NCBI GenBank assembly: GCA_019358875.1
Contig: JAHHIF010000013.1
Location: 62,001-126,000 of the forward strand
Source of the DNA: Symplocastrum torsivum CPER-KK1
GTDB taxonomy: Bacteria; Cyanobacteriota; Cyanobacteriia; Cyanobacteriales; Coleofasciculaceae
DNA length: 64,000 bases
Direction of reading: 5' to 3'
The position numbers and the translations under genes are program-made. The notes beneath the pieces are model-generated. The model did no database searches, had not been told where the DNA came from, and saw only the letters and a program-made list of their open reading frames with translations. Positions within the stretch are counted from its first letter, which is position 1, and each line of letters opens with the position of its first letter. Positions 44,059-53,683 of the stretch are shown here, piece by piece.

Positions 44059-45684
44059 ATGGCGATGTCTACGACAAAGACTGCGTCCTACGCAATTGAT
44101 TTTGGCACAAGCAACACAGTAATCACTCGTTGGAATTCAGCAACAGGACAGCCTGAAACCTTAAGCTTGCCAGGTTTATCACTACAACTGAGTCAGAATC
44201 CGCCTTTAGTTCCCAGTTTGCTCTATGTAGAACAGGCAAGTCAGGGGAAGGTGATTGTCGGGCAGGCAGTACGTGATAAAGGTCTTGACCTCACTAAAAA
44301 TCCCCGCTTCTTCCGCAGCTTCAAACGTGGGATTGGGGCAGAGATTCAGGGATTTTTACCAGAACTGGATGGAAAAATTATCAGCTTTGAACAAGTTGGG
44401 CAATGGTTCCTCACACAAATTATTGAACAACTGGAACCGTCACCCGAAACGTTGATCGAATCCCTAATTCTGACTGTGCCTGTTGATAGCTTTGAAGCCT
44501 ACCGTCATTGGTTGAGTGGAGTCTGCCAAGTTTTGCCCGTTGAGCAAGTGCGAATATTGGATGAACCAACAGCGGCGGCATTAGGATATGGGGTTGCCGA
44601 GGGTGACACCTTACTGGTTGTTGATTTTGGCGGCGGCACTTTGGATTTATCTCTAGTGCAATTAAATCAGGAGGCTCAAGCGGGTAAAAAGCCATTGGGT
44701 TTTATCTTGAAGTGGGGTGAGAAGTTGCTGGGTGAAAGCGATCGCCAAAAAACCAGGATTGCTCGTGTATTGGCAAAAGCTGGGCAAAATTTGGGAGGGT
44801 CGGATATTGATAACTGGCTGGTGGATTATTTTGTTGAGACTCAAGGGTTAACGCGATCGCCTCTTACAACCCGGCTTGCAGAACGCTTGAAGATTCAACT
44901 CTCCGCGAAGCGATCGGCAACGGAAGTTTATTTCAATGATGAAACGTTTGAGAGTTATGAGCTGAAACTTGACCAAGATGGTTTTGAAGCCATCCTCAAA
45001 GAACACCAGTTTTTTGAGATTTTAGACGATAGGATGGCACAACTGTTGCAACAAGGGCGACGCTCCGGAATAGAAGTGTCAGATATTGATGCTGTTTTGT
45101 TAGTCGGCGGCACTGCCCAAATTCCAGCCGTTCAAAATTGGGTCAAGCAATACTTCGACGCTAGCAAAATTCGGAGCGAAAAGCCGTTTGAAGCGATCGC
45201 GCAAGGCGCACTTCAGCTTAGTCAAGGCATTGAAGTTCAGGACTTCTTATACCACAGCTACGGCATCCGCTACTGGGATAGACGTAACAATTGTCACAAC
45301 TGGCATTCCATCATCAAAGCCGGACAAGCTTACCCGATGAGTGAATCCGTGGAACTTGTTTTAGGGGCATCCGTAGATAACCAACCAAGCATTGAACTCA
45401 TTGTCGGAGAGTTGGGGGCGCAAACGGGTGCTACTGAAGTGTACTTTGATGGGGATCGCTTAATTACTCGTCAGTTGGGCAATGGTCAAACCGCTGTGCA
45501 ACCTCTTAATGACCGTGACGGGGCAAGAAATATTGCCCAACTTACCCCCCCTGGAAATCCAGGACGCGATCGCATTAAAATCCAGTTTTCGGTTGATGCC
45601 CAACGCTCCCTGCGTCTCACGGTTGAAGACCTGTTGACCAACCAAACCCTGTTACAAAATCAGATCGTTGCCCAACTTAGCTAG
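44059..45684 (+). CDS. Hsp70-family protein without C-terminal lid
   Basis: 541 residues against ~635 for DnaK. ATPase domain: 'SYAIDFGTSNTVITRW' (phosphate 1), 'ILDEPTAAALGYGVAEGD' and 'LLVVDFGGGTLDLSLVQL' (phosphate 2), then 'VLLVGGTAQIPAVQNWVKQY' (adenosine motif). From about 390 on there is a beta-sheet part like the substrate-binding subdomain ('DRIKIQFSVDAQRSLRLTVE'), but the helical lid and EEVD-type tail are absent. Presumably a cytoplasmic ATP-dependent chaperone or sensor of the non-canonical cyanobacterial Hsp70 group; no J-protein or GrpE gene is adjacent. Confidence 0.88.
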   Translation: MAMSTTKTASYAIDFGTSNTVITRWNSATGQPETLSLPGLSLQLSQNPPLVPSLLYVEQASQGKVIVGQAVRDKGLDLTKNPRFFRSFKRGIGAEIQGFLPELDGKIISFEQVGQWFLTQIIEQLEPSPETLIESLILTVPVDSFEAYRHWLSGVCQVLPVEQVRILDEPTAAALGYGVAEGDTLLVVDFGGGTLDLSLVQLNQEAQAGKKPLGFILKWGEKLLGESDRQKTRIARVLAKAGQNLGGSDIDNWLVDYFVETQGLTRSPLTTRLAERLKIQLSAKRSATEVYFNDETFESYELKLDQDGFEAILKEHQFFEILDDRMAQLLQQGRRSGIEVSDIDAVLLVGGTAQIPAVQNWVKQYFDASKIRSEKPFEAIAQGALQLSQGIEVQDFLYHSYGIRYWDRRNNCHNWHSIIKAGQAYPMSESVELVLGASVDNQPSIELIVGELGAQTGATEVYFDGDRLITRQLGNGQTAVQPLNDRDGARNIAQLTPPGNPGRDRIKIQFSVDAQRSLRLTVEDLLTNQTLLQNQIVAQLS

Positions 45685-46379
45685 TAGTCTGGTCGATAGT
45701 TAAAGTCATTAGGGCTTTTAGAGCAGAAAGCTAGGTCTTGACCTTTTACCTAAAAGGATGATATTGCAATGTCCAATCAAGGCTAGTTGCCCAAACCCTT
45801 TGTAAAACTTGCTTTATCTATCTGTATAACGTTTGTATGACGCTTGTACGGCACCAGAACAAGCCTTATGAATAGGTTAAAACCATGTTTTGTCAAAATC
45901 TTAATCCTACTTTGGGAAGAGACTGTTGTTCTCAATGATTCTGTAAACTTCACATGTATCCATAGTAGTGTGACGATTTTGTCAGCCTGTAATACAAACA
46001 AATGTAACAACTACAGGCAACTTCTTTGTGAATCCGGAAGTGTGAAACAAAGCTTAAGTGGGTGCGTCCTTACTAATAACAAAAGTGCTTTGGCATCAGT
46101 GCGCTCTGGCAGAAAAAGCAATCTTCAGGTCATCTCTTGTCAGTTCAACTTAGCAAGATGAATGGCTTAGCTGATAACCGTTAACAAAGCCGCTGACATT
46201 TATTGAATGATAGGAGGTGTCGGTGCAGGGGTTCATGAATTTACTGAACAAACAAGAACCAGCTAAAGCCAATCAAAAATTTGCCAGTACACGAGAAAGG
46301 TGGCTCAGAAAACTGTAGATTGCGTTTGCTCAGAGGTCTTGAATTACCTTTATCTAGCAAGCAAGAGGGGAAATGTACG
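45685..46379. other. Gene-free stretch, about 700 bases
   Basis: Frames of 75 (minus, 45783-46010) and 105 codons (plus, 45844-46161) overlap each other on opposite strands and have no family-like features or good ribosome binding sites, so neither is called. No RNA gene was recognised, though a stretch of this length could hide one. Confidence 0.5.
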
Positions 46380-46619
46380 ATGCATTTAATCCGTGAAATT
46401 GTTCAACAAGCTTTGATGACTGGTTACCTAACAGTGGAGGCAGAAGACCAACTGCGTCAGCTTTTATTAACAAAATATGATTGGGAAGATTTTAGAGCGT
46501 TTATTATATTGCAGCACGAGGCGATGGAAGGTCGAGTTAGGCAAGAGTCCCGTGAATTGCTCAAGTCTAGGCGAATTCCCTGCGGGAGTTTTAAGGATGA
46601 AGTAGCGATCGCTTCTTAA
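46380..46619 (+). CDS. Small conserved cyanobacterial protein, 79 residues
   Basis: Start at the ATG at 46380 with GAGGGG about ten bases before it; the frame is open 33 codons upstream. The product begins MHLIREIVQQALMTGYLTVE and goes on 'AEDQLRQLLLTKYDWEDFRA' and 'FIILQHEAMEGRVRQESREL', a helical protein of a type I remember as widespread and uncharacterised in cyanobacteria. No membrane segment. Alone on its transcript, about 140 bases before the marC-like gene. Confidence 0.75.
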   Translation: MHLIREIVQQALMTGYLTVEAEDQLRQLLLTKYDWEDFRAFIILQHEAMEGRVRQESRELLKSRRIPCGSFKDEVAIAS

Positions 46620-46761
46620 GCAAAAAGTGAAGCCGCGTTAGTAGTCTTAAATCACCACTTCTGACCAACTGAGGAATAGAGTAGATCAACCTACGGAATG
46701 TGGGAAACTGGATGGCATTGAAGGTAGCCTTTAATGAATCCTCCTCTTCTAAACGCTAGCT

Positions 46762-47355
46762 GTGGATACCTCTATCTTTATCAAAACCTTTGTGGCTGTC
46801 TTTGTCTTAGCAGATGCTTTAGGTAATATACCGATTTTATTGGTTCTGACTAAAGGCATGGAGCCGGAGCAAAGGAACAATGTCGTGGATCGAGCTACTA
46901 TTGTGGCGACTCTGGTACTACTAGGATTTGCGTTTGCGGGTAAATGGGTTTTGCAGTACTTGGACATCAGCATGGGATCTTTGCGAATAGCTGGAGGACT
47001 GCTTTTGCTCATCATTGCCTTACGGATGCTAGAGGGAGAACTCGATACGCCAGTTGTTGAGCAAGGACGTGATGTGGCAATAACCCCACTCGCCTTACCA
47101 CTGCTAGCCGGTCCTGGAACACTGACGACAGTCATGCTATTGATGTCTGAAGCTCCTAATGCTCATATCAGTGTGGTGGTTGGTATTGTATCGGCGATGT
47201 TTGTGACCTGGGTAATTGTGCGTCAGGCAGGTCGCATCGATCCTTGGCTTGGACCAGAAGGCGCGGTCATTATTACTAAGCTTCTAGGTTTTCTCTTAGC
47301 GGCATTGGCGGTGGAAATTGGTAGTGCTGGGATTCGTGAGCTATTTCTTAGCTGA
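46762..47355 (+). CDS. MarC family integral membrane protein
   Basis: 197 residues from a GTG. Six hydrophobic segments; the family signature is 'FVLADALGNIPILLVLTKGM' at the start, 'RIAGGLLLLIIALRMLEGE' in the middle and 'ITPLALPLLAGPGTLTTVML' (the PLAxPLxAGPG motif). MarC/UPF0056 proteins were once linked to antibiotic resistance but the transport role is unproved. Single gene upstream of the ribosomal protein pair, with about 180 bases between. Confidence 0.9.
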   Translation: MDTSIFIKTFVAVFVLADALGNIPILLVLTKGMEPEQRNNVVDRATIVATLVLLGFAFAGKWVLQYLDISMGSLRIAGGLLLLIIALRMLEGELDTPVVEQGRDVAITPLALPLLAGPGTLTTVMLLMSEAPNAHISVVVGIVSAMFVTWVIVRQAGRIDPWLGPEGAVIITKLLGFLLAALAVEIGSAGIRELFLS

Positions 47356-47534
47356 TGCCCATAATTAAGCAAAATAGATTGACATGTTTTTACTAAATCT
47401 AAGATAATAGTAGATTGTGCGCTATTACCTGCTCGGATCAGGTGGAGACATAGCAAACGCTGGCAAAGTTGCTCAATAACTTGTATTTGAGACCTTAACC
47501 AGCTACCTGTACGGCAATTTATAGGACAATCCCA

Positions 47535-47957
47535 ATGAGCTACGCAATTATCGAAACGGGTGGCAAGCAAGTGCGAGTCGAACCCGGTCGCTTTTATGAC
47601 ATTGAGCTGCTGCCAGTCGAAGCCGAGGAGAGCATAACACTCGAAAGTGTTTTGTTCGTTCAGCACGACGGTGAAGTAACAATTGGTCAACCCTTCGTTG
47701 AAGGGGCAACAGTCGAAGGTACGGTGATGCGCCACTTTCGCGGTCGCAAAGTCATCGTCTACAAGATGAAGCCGAAGAAAAAGACTCGTAAGAAGCGTGG
47801 ACACCGCCAGGAAATTACTCGTCTGATGATTAACTCCATCAGTATGAATGGTTCTACTTTGGCTTCTGCGGCGGCACAACAAGACGAGACACCAACCGCC
47901 TACGAAACGACCGAAGCGCCTACAACTGAAGAAACAGCCGAAGCTGCTTCAGAATAG
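47535..47957 (+). CDS. rplU: 50S ribosomal protein L21
   Basis: 140 residues. '[20 protein letters not shown]' and '[20 protein letters not shown]' are the L21 signatures. The core is ~105 residues, and a Thr/Glu/Ala-rich acidic tail of about 30 residues (EETAEAASE) is an addition often seen in cyanobacteria. It binds 23S rRNA in the large subunit. Co-transcribed with rpmA 30 bases downstream. A small ACCTG/CAGGT hairpin near 47427-47443 lies in its leader. Confidence 0.96.
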   Translation: MSYAIIETGGKQVRVEPGRFYDIELLPVEAEESITLESVLFVQHDGEVTIGQPFVEGATVEGTVMRHFRGRKVIVYKMKPKKKTRKKRGHRQEITRLMINSISMNGSTLASAAAQQDETPTAYETTEAPTTEETAEAASE

Positions 47958-47986
47958 TAAATATAAAGATACGTCAAGAGGACACT

Positions 47987-48286
47987 ATGGCTCATAAGAA
48001 AGGAACTGGTAGTACTCGCAACGGTCGTGACTCGAATGCCCAACGCCTAGGCGTTAAGCGCTTCGGTGGTCAGGTTGTAAGAGCTGGCAATATTCTAGTC
48101 CGTCAGCGCGGGACTAAATTTCATCCCGGCAACAACGTGGGTGTTGGCAGTGACTACACTCTCTTTGCCCTAATCGATGGCATTGTCACGTTCGAGAGAA
48201 AAGGAAAAACCCGTAAGAAGGTAAGTGTTTACGCCAGAGAAGCGGAAGTAATCGCTGAACCCGAACTCGTTGCTACTGAGGCTTAA
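47987..48286 (+). CDS. rpmA: 50S ribosomal protein L27
   Basis: 99 residues. '[20 protein letters not shown]' directly at the start means no cleaved N-terminal extension (the Firmicutes type has one), followed by '[20 protein letters not shown]' and '[20 protein letters not shown]'. The N-terminus reaches the peptidyl-transferase centre. An AGAGGAC box precedes the ATG. Second gene of the rplU-rpmA operon, which ends in a clear terminator at 48329-48358. Confidence 0.97.
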   Translation: MAHKKGTGSTRNGRDSNAQRLGVKRFGGQVVRAGNILVRQRGTKFHPGNNVGVGSDYTLFALIDGIVTFERKGKTRKKVSVYAREAEVIAEPELVATEA

Positions 48287-48328
48287 CTCTCTTGGCATCA
48301 GCACTAAACCGTTTGCTGGTAACTCTAG

Positions 48329-48358
48329 AAGCACCCTATGTGGGTGCTTTCTTTTTTT
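48329..48358 (+). terminator. Rho-independent terminator after rpmA
   Basis: AAGCACCC (48329-48336), loop TATGT, GGGTGCTT (48342-48349), then TCTTTTTTT. It lies 43 bases after the rpmA stop. Confidence 0.92.
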
Positions 48359-48670
48359 AAGGGAATCCTCCGCGCTTAGGCTAGGGCACAACGATAAGGA
48401 TGAAATTTTCTCCTTCCCAACCCCAGTCACTAATCCCCAATCCAAATCATATTTAACAGAACGTTACCTATTCTGAGAGTAAGGGGAGAAAACTAGGCTT
48501 TAAACTGTTAACACGCCTCCATAGTGGAGATAGTCTTTTTGTTTCCTGTTTACAAGTAAATTAGTTTTTTAACATTAGCCATGCTCCCAAACCAGTCTGA
48601 GTTCGATATGAGAAGCATAGAAACTAAAGAAGGCGAAATATATGCTCCCTGTGTCTCTCCCAACCGATCA

Positions 48671-49675
48671 ATGCCTCCAGTCTCAAATCGCACTCAGCTA
48701 ACTCACCGTCCTCGCCGCCTCCGCAGAACCACTCCACTGCGCCAGATGGTGCGCGAGAATGTTCTGACGACCAATGATTTAATCTACCCTCTGTTTGCTG
48801 TACCAGGCAAAGGGTTTGCTCAAGAAGTTAAATCAATGCCAGGAGTCTACCAACTATCGGTAGACAAAATTGTTGAAGAAGCCAAGCAAGTCTACGATCT
48901 TGGCATCCCCTCAATAATTTTGTTTGGCATTCCTGAAGATAAAGATGTAGACGCAACAGGCGCATGGCATGATTGCGGCATTGTCCAGAAAGCGGCTACG
49001 GCAGTGAAAGAAGCCGTCCCGGAGTTGGTGGTCATCGCCGATACCTGTTTGTGTGAATATACAAGTCATGGTCACTGCGGTTATTTGGAAGTTGGTGATT
49101 TAACAGGTCGCGTCCTCAATGACCCAACGCTAGAATTACTGAAAAAAACAGCCGTCTCTCAAGTTAAGGCAGGTGCAGATATTATTGCACCATCGGGCAT
49201 GATGGATGGTTTTGTGCAAGCGATTCGGGAAGGCTTAGATGAGGCGGGGTTTGAGGATACACCCATCCTTTCCTATGCCGCCAAGTATGCCTCTGCCTAC
49301 TATGGACCCTTCCGAGATGCTGCTGATTCTACACCTCAATTTGGCGATCGCCGCACCTACCAAATGGACCCTGCCAACGTGCGTGAAGCCATCAAGGAAA
49401 TTGAACTCGATATTGCCGAAGGGGCTGATATGCTGATGGTCAAACCCGCCTTGGCATACATGGATGTTATCTGCCGTGTTAAGGAAGCAACTAATCTACC
49501 CGTTGCCGCCTACAACGTCTCTGGTGAGTATGCCATGGTGAAAGCCGCTGCCCTCAACGGCTGGATTGATGAAGAGCGTGTTGTAATGGAGACATTACTC
49601 GGCTTCAAGCGTGCTGGTGCTGACTTGATTCTCACCTATCACGCCAAAGATGCCGCCCGTTGGCTGAAAGCGTAG
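48671..49675 (+). CDS. hemB: Delta-aminolevulinic acid dehydratase (porphobilinogen synthase)
   Basis: 334 residues from the ATG at 48671, close to the family's ~325-330; the frame is open to an ATG at 48581, adding 30 residues without homology. Condenses two 5-aminolevulinates to porphobilinogen for heme, chlorophyll and bilins. Zinc-type cysteines are in '[20 protein letters not shown]'. The active-site lysines are in '[15 protein letters not shown]' and '[12 protein letters not shown]'. Soluble octameric enzyme. Monocistronic, about 310-390 bases after the rpmA terminator. A G/C-run hairpin follows at 49769-49797. Confidence 0.95.
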   Translation: MPPVSNRTQLTHRPRRLRRTTPLRQMVRENVLTTNDLIYPLFAVPGKGFAQEVKSMPGVYQLSVDKIVEEAKQVYDLGIPSIILFGIPEDKDVDATGAWHDCGIVQKAATAVKEAVPELVVIADTCLCEYTSHGHCGYLEVGDLTGRVLNDPTLELLKKTAVSQVKAGADIIAPSGMMDGFVQAIREGLDEAGFEDTPILSYAAKYASAYYGPFRDAADSTPQFGDRRTYQMDPANVREAIKEIELDIAEGADMLMVKPALAYMDVICRVKEATNLPVAAYNVSGEYAMVKAAALNGWIDEERVVMETLLGFKRAGADLILTYHAKDAARWLKA

Positions 49676-50147
49676 AAGTATAGTACTGCTTAGTATCGAG
49701 TAAAAAATCATTTCTGATTCTTGTTCTAAGCAGCTACAGATTAGACTGCTTGCAAAAGCTAGAGAAAAGGGGAAAGGGATGACAGATTCCTTTCCCCTTT
49801 CCCCGTACTTGGAGCAAAAAGTCTATTACACCTCGTGGTAGGCACGCTCACAGATCACGTTTAACCAGAAGTTGGAATTCTGGATTAGAACTTATGCTGT
49901 TTGAGTTCAGGTTAATTTCAACGTTAAATTGCTCAATTTGTCGCTTTAGCAATTCAGAAAATAGGTTTGAGAGAATTTTATTATGTAGCGTCGCACGTAT
50001 TCTTTGATTGCTCCCCCCCCTTACATAAAAACTGATCTCATGGAATGGTTCTTCTCGTACAGCCTAAAAAAATTCCGTAGAATAATACCCAGGCTGTGTA
50101 TTTCCTAATATGCTTACCTGGTTTTTGCTGTCTACGTTTGAAGTGCT
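49676..50147. other. Gene-free stretch between hemB and the SNF2 unit
   Basis: 472 bases holding the hairpin at 49769-49797 and a C8 tract near 50013-50020. The promoter of the two-gene SNF2 unit is expected here. No other feature seen. Confidence 0.5.
49769..49797 (+). terminator. Possible terminator hairpin after hemB
   Basis: GGGGAAAGG at 49769-49777 pairs with CCTTTCCCC at 49789-49797 around an 11-base loop; the following bases are TTTCCCCG, a weak T-run. About 95 bases after the hemB stop. Confidence 0.5.
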
Positions 50148-50693
50148 ATGGAATTTGCCACGATCAGCACGATCAGCTTCCTCGGAATACATCGCTTTGA
50201 GAATGGTGCTGCTATCCGTGGAGCAGTGTTGGTAACTGATAGAGAAACGAAGCCTCTAGAATTTCGAGTAACAGCGCCTATTCGTCCTGATAAGCTCCAA
50301 AAGATACTCTATGGTGAGCTTTTGGATGAGCATATGTCTGTAGAACTGATTGGCTTACCTCTTCTGAATGCTCTCCAGCAAAAGCCTAACCTGATTATCG
50401 TCCAAGATATCTTGTTTCTGGGCATGAATGCTAAGCAAGAGATTCCGACAATTCTCATGCTGAAAGAAGATAAACATCTCCTCAATACACGGGCTTCGAC
50501 CCAACCACTCAATTCACCAGATTCTGGTCATCCTCCAGTTAAATTTCATACTTCTGGTCAATTCGAGCCAAAGTTGACAGAGATTTCACAGCAGTTGCAA
50601 TCAATCTTTTGCAGCAGGGACTTAATGGAGCCGTTCGTTCGTCTCACTGAGGCATGTACAGACGCGCATAGTCGTAAAGTGGGCGACAGCTAA
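50148..50693 (+). CDS. Hypothetical protein, partner of SNF2 helicase
   Basis: 181 residues, not recognised. 'ISTISFLGIHRFENGAAIRG' then 'VLVTDRETKPLEFRVTAPIR' suggest a beta-rich N-terminal domain, followed by 'IGLPLLNALQQKPNLIIVQD' (helix and strand). The last 60 residues are polar with two separated Cys. No membrane span or signal peptide. Its stop is 5 bases before the ATG of a SNF2-type helicase, so the two are one operon and probably act together. No relation to known helicase partners can be claimed from the sequence alone. Confidence 0.7.
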   Translation: MEFATISTISFLGIHRFENGAAIRGAVLVTDRETKPLEFRVTAPIRPDKLQKILYGELLDEHMSVELIGLPLLNALQQKPNLIIVQDILFLGMNAKQEIPTILMLKEDKHLLNTRASTQPLNSPDSGHPPVKFHTSGQFEPKLTEISQQLQSIFCSRDLMEPFVRLTEACTDAHSRKVGDS

Positions 50694-50698
50694 CACCT

Positions 50699-53356
50699 AT
50701 GTTCCTAATTAGTGGAATTGCAAGGCAGATTACTCGTATTGCATCGGGTGTTAGATCTCCAGAAATCTACTTGCTATCAGGTTGGATGATGGAATCTGCT
50801 GTTGTTTATCGACACAGTTTTCAGTTTCCAGCCATCTTCACCTCTGATAATCTCTGCTTGGTGATGACAAGGAGTAGCCCATCCGGTGATCTCCTACTAG
50901 AAACACCAAAAGTTTATGAGATTCAACAACCTCTATTTGTTCCTAAGATTCAGAGTAGTGCTGGCATCAGCATTCCACAACCAGAAGTTTATGACTTAAC
51001 TGACTGGTTCCTTGAAGGAGTAACATGCTCACAGAATTATCTGGATCTGCTCACACCCACTAAGACTTTCAAATATGAGAAAGTTCTTACTCCTGCTCCT
51101 CAGGTATCTGAAAACTTGTTTTGTGCGTTGGGTGAACCTGATATTTTTGGGCAGTATTTTGGTCAAGTTCAGCAGAAACAAAGTAATTCAGACGGTGAAG
51201 ACAAGCAAGCCGTAGGACGCAAGCCGAGTAGAGACAAAATACTGACCCGCTCTCCAAGCCAGTGGGAGCTTTTGCTACCAGTTCTATTGCCTCCACTCTC
51301 GCTAGAGTTTCCCAAGGAGTTAGATTTTTATCATGAACTGCGCGGGTATCAGCAGGAGGGAATTCGTTGGCTGGTAGATCAACCATCAGCTCTGTTGGCA
51401 GATGAAATGGGTACTGGTAAAACGGTTCAGGCTGTGAATGCTTTGCGTTTACTTTTTCGTCAAGGAAAAATCCGGTCAGTGTTAATTGTGTGCCCACCTG
51501 CTGTGATTGGTAGTGTTGACTTGACTATTGAAACTGGCAGTTCAGAGGGATGGAGTGGACACTTTTATCATTGGGCTTCAGAGCTAGAAGTTGCAGTTAT
51601 TCGCGGTGGTAATCAAGAGCAGCGGAAGCTTGCTTGGGAACGCCCTTTTCACGTTTACATTACAACCTATGACACGCTGCGTACAGATATACGGAACCAA
51701 GTTCTGACTGACTGGAACAAGTTTGATTGCATCATCTTGGATGAGGCACAAAAAATTAAAAATAGAGAGACTAAGACTTCGCAAGCTATTCGATGTTTAC
51801 AGTCAGAATATCGTTGGGCGCTGACAGGTACACCGATCGAAAATAGCCTGGATGATGTGAAGTCACTGTTTGCTTTTATCCGTCCAGCTACATTTAGAGG
51901 TAGCGTTGAAGATTCTCCTGAAGCTGTGAAAGCAGCAATCGACCCCTATATGTTGCGCCGATTGAAGCAGGATGTTTTGCAAGAGCTTCCAGATAAGGTG
52001 CGGCAGGAAGATTGGCTAGAGTTGGATGAGTATCAGAAGGCAGACTATAACCGAACACTACAGGCAGGTCGGCAAAAAATTGAGACATCTTTAGGTGTAG
52101 AACAAACTATTCAGGTTCGACAACATATTTTTGCACTGCTGGGGGAATTGAAGCAGATTTGTAATTTTGCAAAGGAGCGCTCGGAAAGTCCGAAAACAGA
52201 ATTATTGCTGGAATATCTGGAAACAATTGCTGCTAACAAGAACCAAGTTTTAATTTTCTCACAGTACCGGAAAGAAGGAACGGATAAAATTGCCAGACTA
52301 CTGGATGATAAAGGAATCAAATATGTTATTTACACAGGTAAGATTTCTAATCAACAGAAAAATCAAGCAGTAAGGGATTTTCGCTGTAATCCAGATATCA
52401 CAGTATTTTTGGCAACCATTGATACTGCGGGTTATGGCATAACGCTGACTGAAGCGACTTACGTTATCCATTTCGATCATCCGTGGAATCCAGCAAAGAT
52501 GCAGAATGCAGAGGATCGAACTCATCGAATTGGTCAGAAATCTAGTGTAACCGTTTACAGCTTTTGGATGAAGGGAACAGTTGAAGAGCGGATTAAGAAA
52601 AAACTGATTGACAAACGCTTATTAGTTGAAAACACAGTTGATGAGTTAGCAGTAGAAGCTATAGAGAATAGCCTTTCTACTGAAGATTGGCTAGATATCT
52701 TTGGAATTAAGCCTGTGGCAAGAACAGTTCAGGTTAAAGCAAAACCAGCGTCTATACCTCAGCCTGAAGTACCCGCAGAGAGAAAAGCACAACCTAAGCC
52801 AACCTCGGTTAAGCGACCTAAGTCAACATCTAATCAGTTTATTAAAGCAACTATAGAATCTAACCAAATGTCAAACGATCGTCTTTGTACAGTTGAAGAG
52901 CATCTGGAACTTCTTCGCCAGCAAATAGCAGGTAAAGAGAAAGCTAAGATTTTAGCTCCCTTTGAGGAGCATACTCGCATAGAGTTAGGCATTCAGGAGC
53001 TACGTAAGCAGATGCGTCCTTTTGAGGAAGAATACTGGCAGCTTTTAGCGACACGCTCGACCCAAGTTGAAATTGCTGAGCCAGAGGCGGAAATTGTGGT
53101 GGCAGAACTCGTAGAGCAAGTCGGGCAACTGCAAACCAGCAGGCAGTATCCTGATGAATTACTTCAGCTTTTGCAGAAGATCTACATTGAAGTGAGCAAA
53201 CCGGGTACACCTGCTGCCGCTAAGCTAAAGGGTGCAATGTCAATGTTTCCACCGTTTGTGAGCTTGGGCTACGAGGTAGAAATTGACACCGAGAACTTTT
53301 GCCGTACCCATCTACCGACCTTTACTAAGTGGTACAAGGCTCTAGCGAAAAAGTGA
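50699..53356 (+). CDS. SNF2-family DNA-dependent ATPase with unusual flanking domains
   Basis: 885 residues. The Snf2 motor spans about 212-660: 'LRGYQQEGIRWLVDQ', Walker A 'LADEMGTGKTVQAVNAL' (Lys241), 'IILDEAQKIKN' (DEAQ at 348-351), 'WALTGTPIENSLDDVKSLF', then 'LIFSQYRKEGTDKIARLL', 'TAGYGITLTEA' and 'AEDRTHRIGQK' (606-613). In front are ~205 residues without a known domain. Behind the motor is a linker rich in Lys/Pro, a coiled coil (~740-820), and a final ~65-residue module 'YPDELLQLLQKIYIEVSKPG' to 'HLPTFTKWYKALAKK'. It likely translocates on DNA or remodels protein-DNA complexes. Could be repair, transcription or defence; no nuclease domain is visible. Confidence 0.88.
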   Translation: MFLISGIARQITRIASGVRSPEIYLLSGWMMESAVVYRHSFQFPAIFTSDNLCLVMTRSSPSGDLLLETPKVYEIQQPLFVPKIQSSAGISIPQPEVYDLTDWFLEGVTCSQNYLDLLTPTKTFKYEKVLTPAPQVSENLFCALGEPDIFGQYFGQVQQKQSNSDGEDKQAVGRKPSRDKILTRSPSQWELLLPVLLPPLSLEFPKELDFYHELRGYQQEGIRWLVDQPSALLADEMGTGKTVQAVNALRLLFRQGKIRSVLIVCPPAVIGSVDLTIETGSSEGWSGHFYHWASELEVAVIRGGNQEQRKLAWERPFHVYITTYDTLRTDIRNQVLTDWNKFDCIILDEAQKIKNRETKTSQAIRCLQSEYRWALTGTPIENSLDDVKSLFAFIRPATFRGSVEDSPEAVKAAIDPYMLRRLKQDVLQELPDKVRQEDWLELDEYQKADYNRTLQAGRQKIETSLGVEQTIQVRQHIFALLGELKQICNFAKERSESPKTELLLEYLETIAANKNQVLIFSQYRKEGTDKIARLLDDKGIKYVIYTGKISNQQKNQAVRDFRCNPDITVFLATIDTAGYGITLTEATYVIHFDHPWNPAKMQNAEDRTHRIGQKSSVTVYSFWMKGTVEERIKKKLIDKRLLVENTVDELAVEAIENSLSTEDWLDIFGIKPVARTVQVKAKPASIPQPEVPAERKAQPKPTSVKRPKSTSNQFIKATIESNQMSNDRLCTVEEHLELLRQQIAGKEKAKILAPFEEHTRIELGIQELRKQMRPFEEEYWQLLATRSTQVEIAEPEAEIVVAELVEQVGQLQTSRQYPDELLQLLQKIYIEVSKPGTPAAAKLKGAMSMFPPFVSLGYEVEIDTENFCRTHLPTFTKWYKALAKK

Positions 53357-53683
53357 TCAGGTTGGCAGTACCCCTAGGAATCTTGAAAGATGCTCGTTGC
53401 GCTGAGCCGTCTAACAACCGCATACACCAGACGGCTCAAAGACTTCTGGCTTCGTTTGAGTGTGACTTGCCGATGGTGAGGCTTGTCGTTAGATTGCTTT
53501 TGTGATGTCACCTTTGCAATCTGCTGAAAGCAGCACTTCGCGATCGCATGGCGCTAAGATGGTCAGCGGCTGAACTTACTGAAATAGGGCATTGGTAGCT
53601 AAAATCCTTGCATATTTATCGTTCGGCTATCTCTTATCATTTGTACAGTTCAGTTTATTAAAGCCAATGAGTAGCCTAGCAAT
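53357..53683. other. Gene-free stretch after the SNF2 gene
   Basis: About 330 bases holding the hairpin at 53403-53438 and the promoter region of the following kinase operon. Nothing else recognised. Confidence 0.5.
53403..53438. terminator. Hairpin after the SNF2 operon
   Basis: TGAGCCGTCT at 53403-53412 and AGACGGCTCA at 53429-53438 form a 10-base perfect stem with a 16-base loop, 47 bases past the helicase stop. There is no T-run, so it may be a terminator stem or mRNA-end structure. Confidence 0.5.

Noticed and set aside
45783..46161. Frames of 75 (minus) and 105 (plus) codons between the Hsp70 and marC-like genes
   Set aside because: They overlap on opposite strands, lack starts with ribosome binding sites and show no domain pattern.
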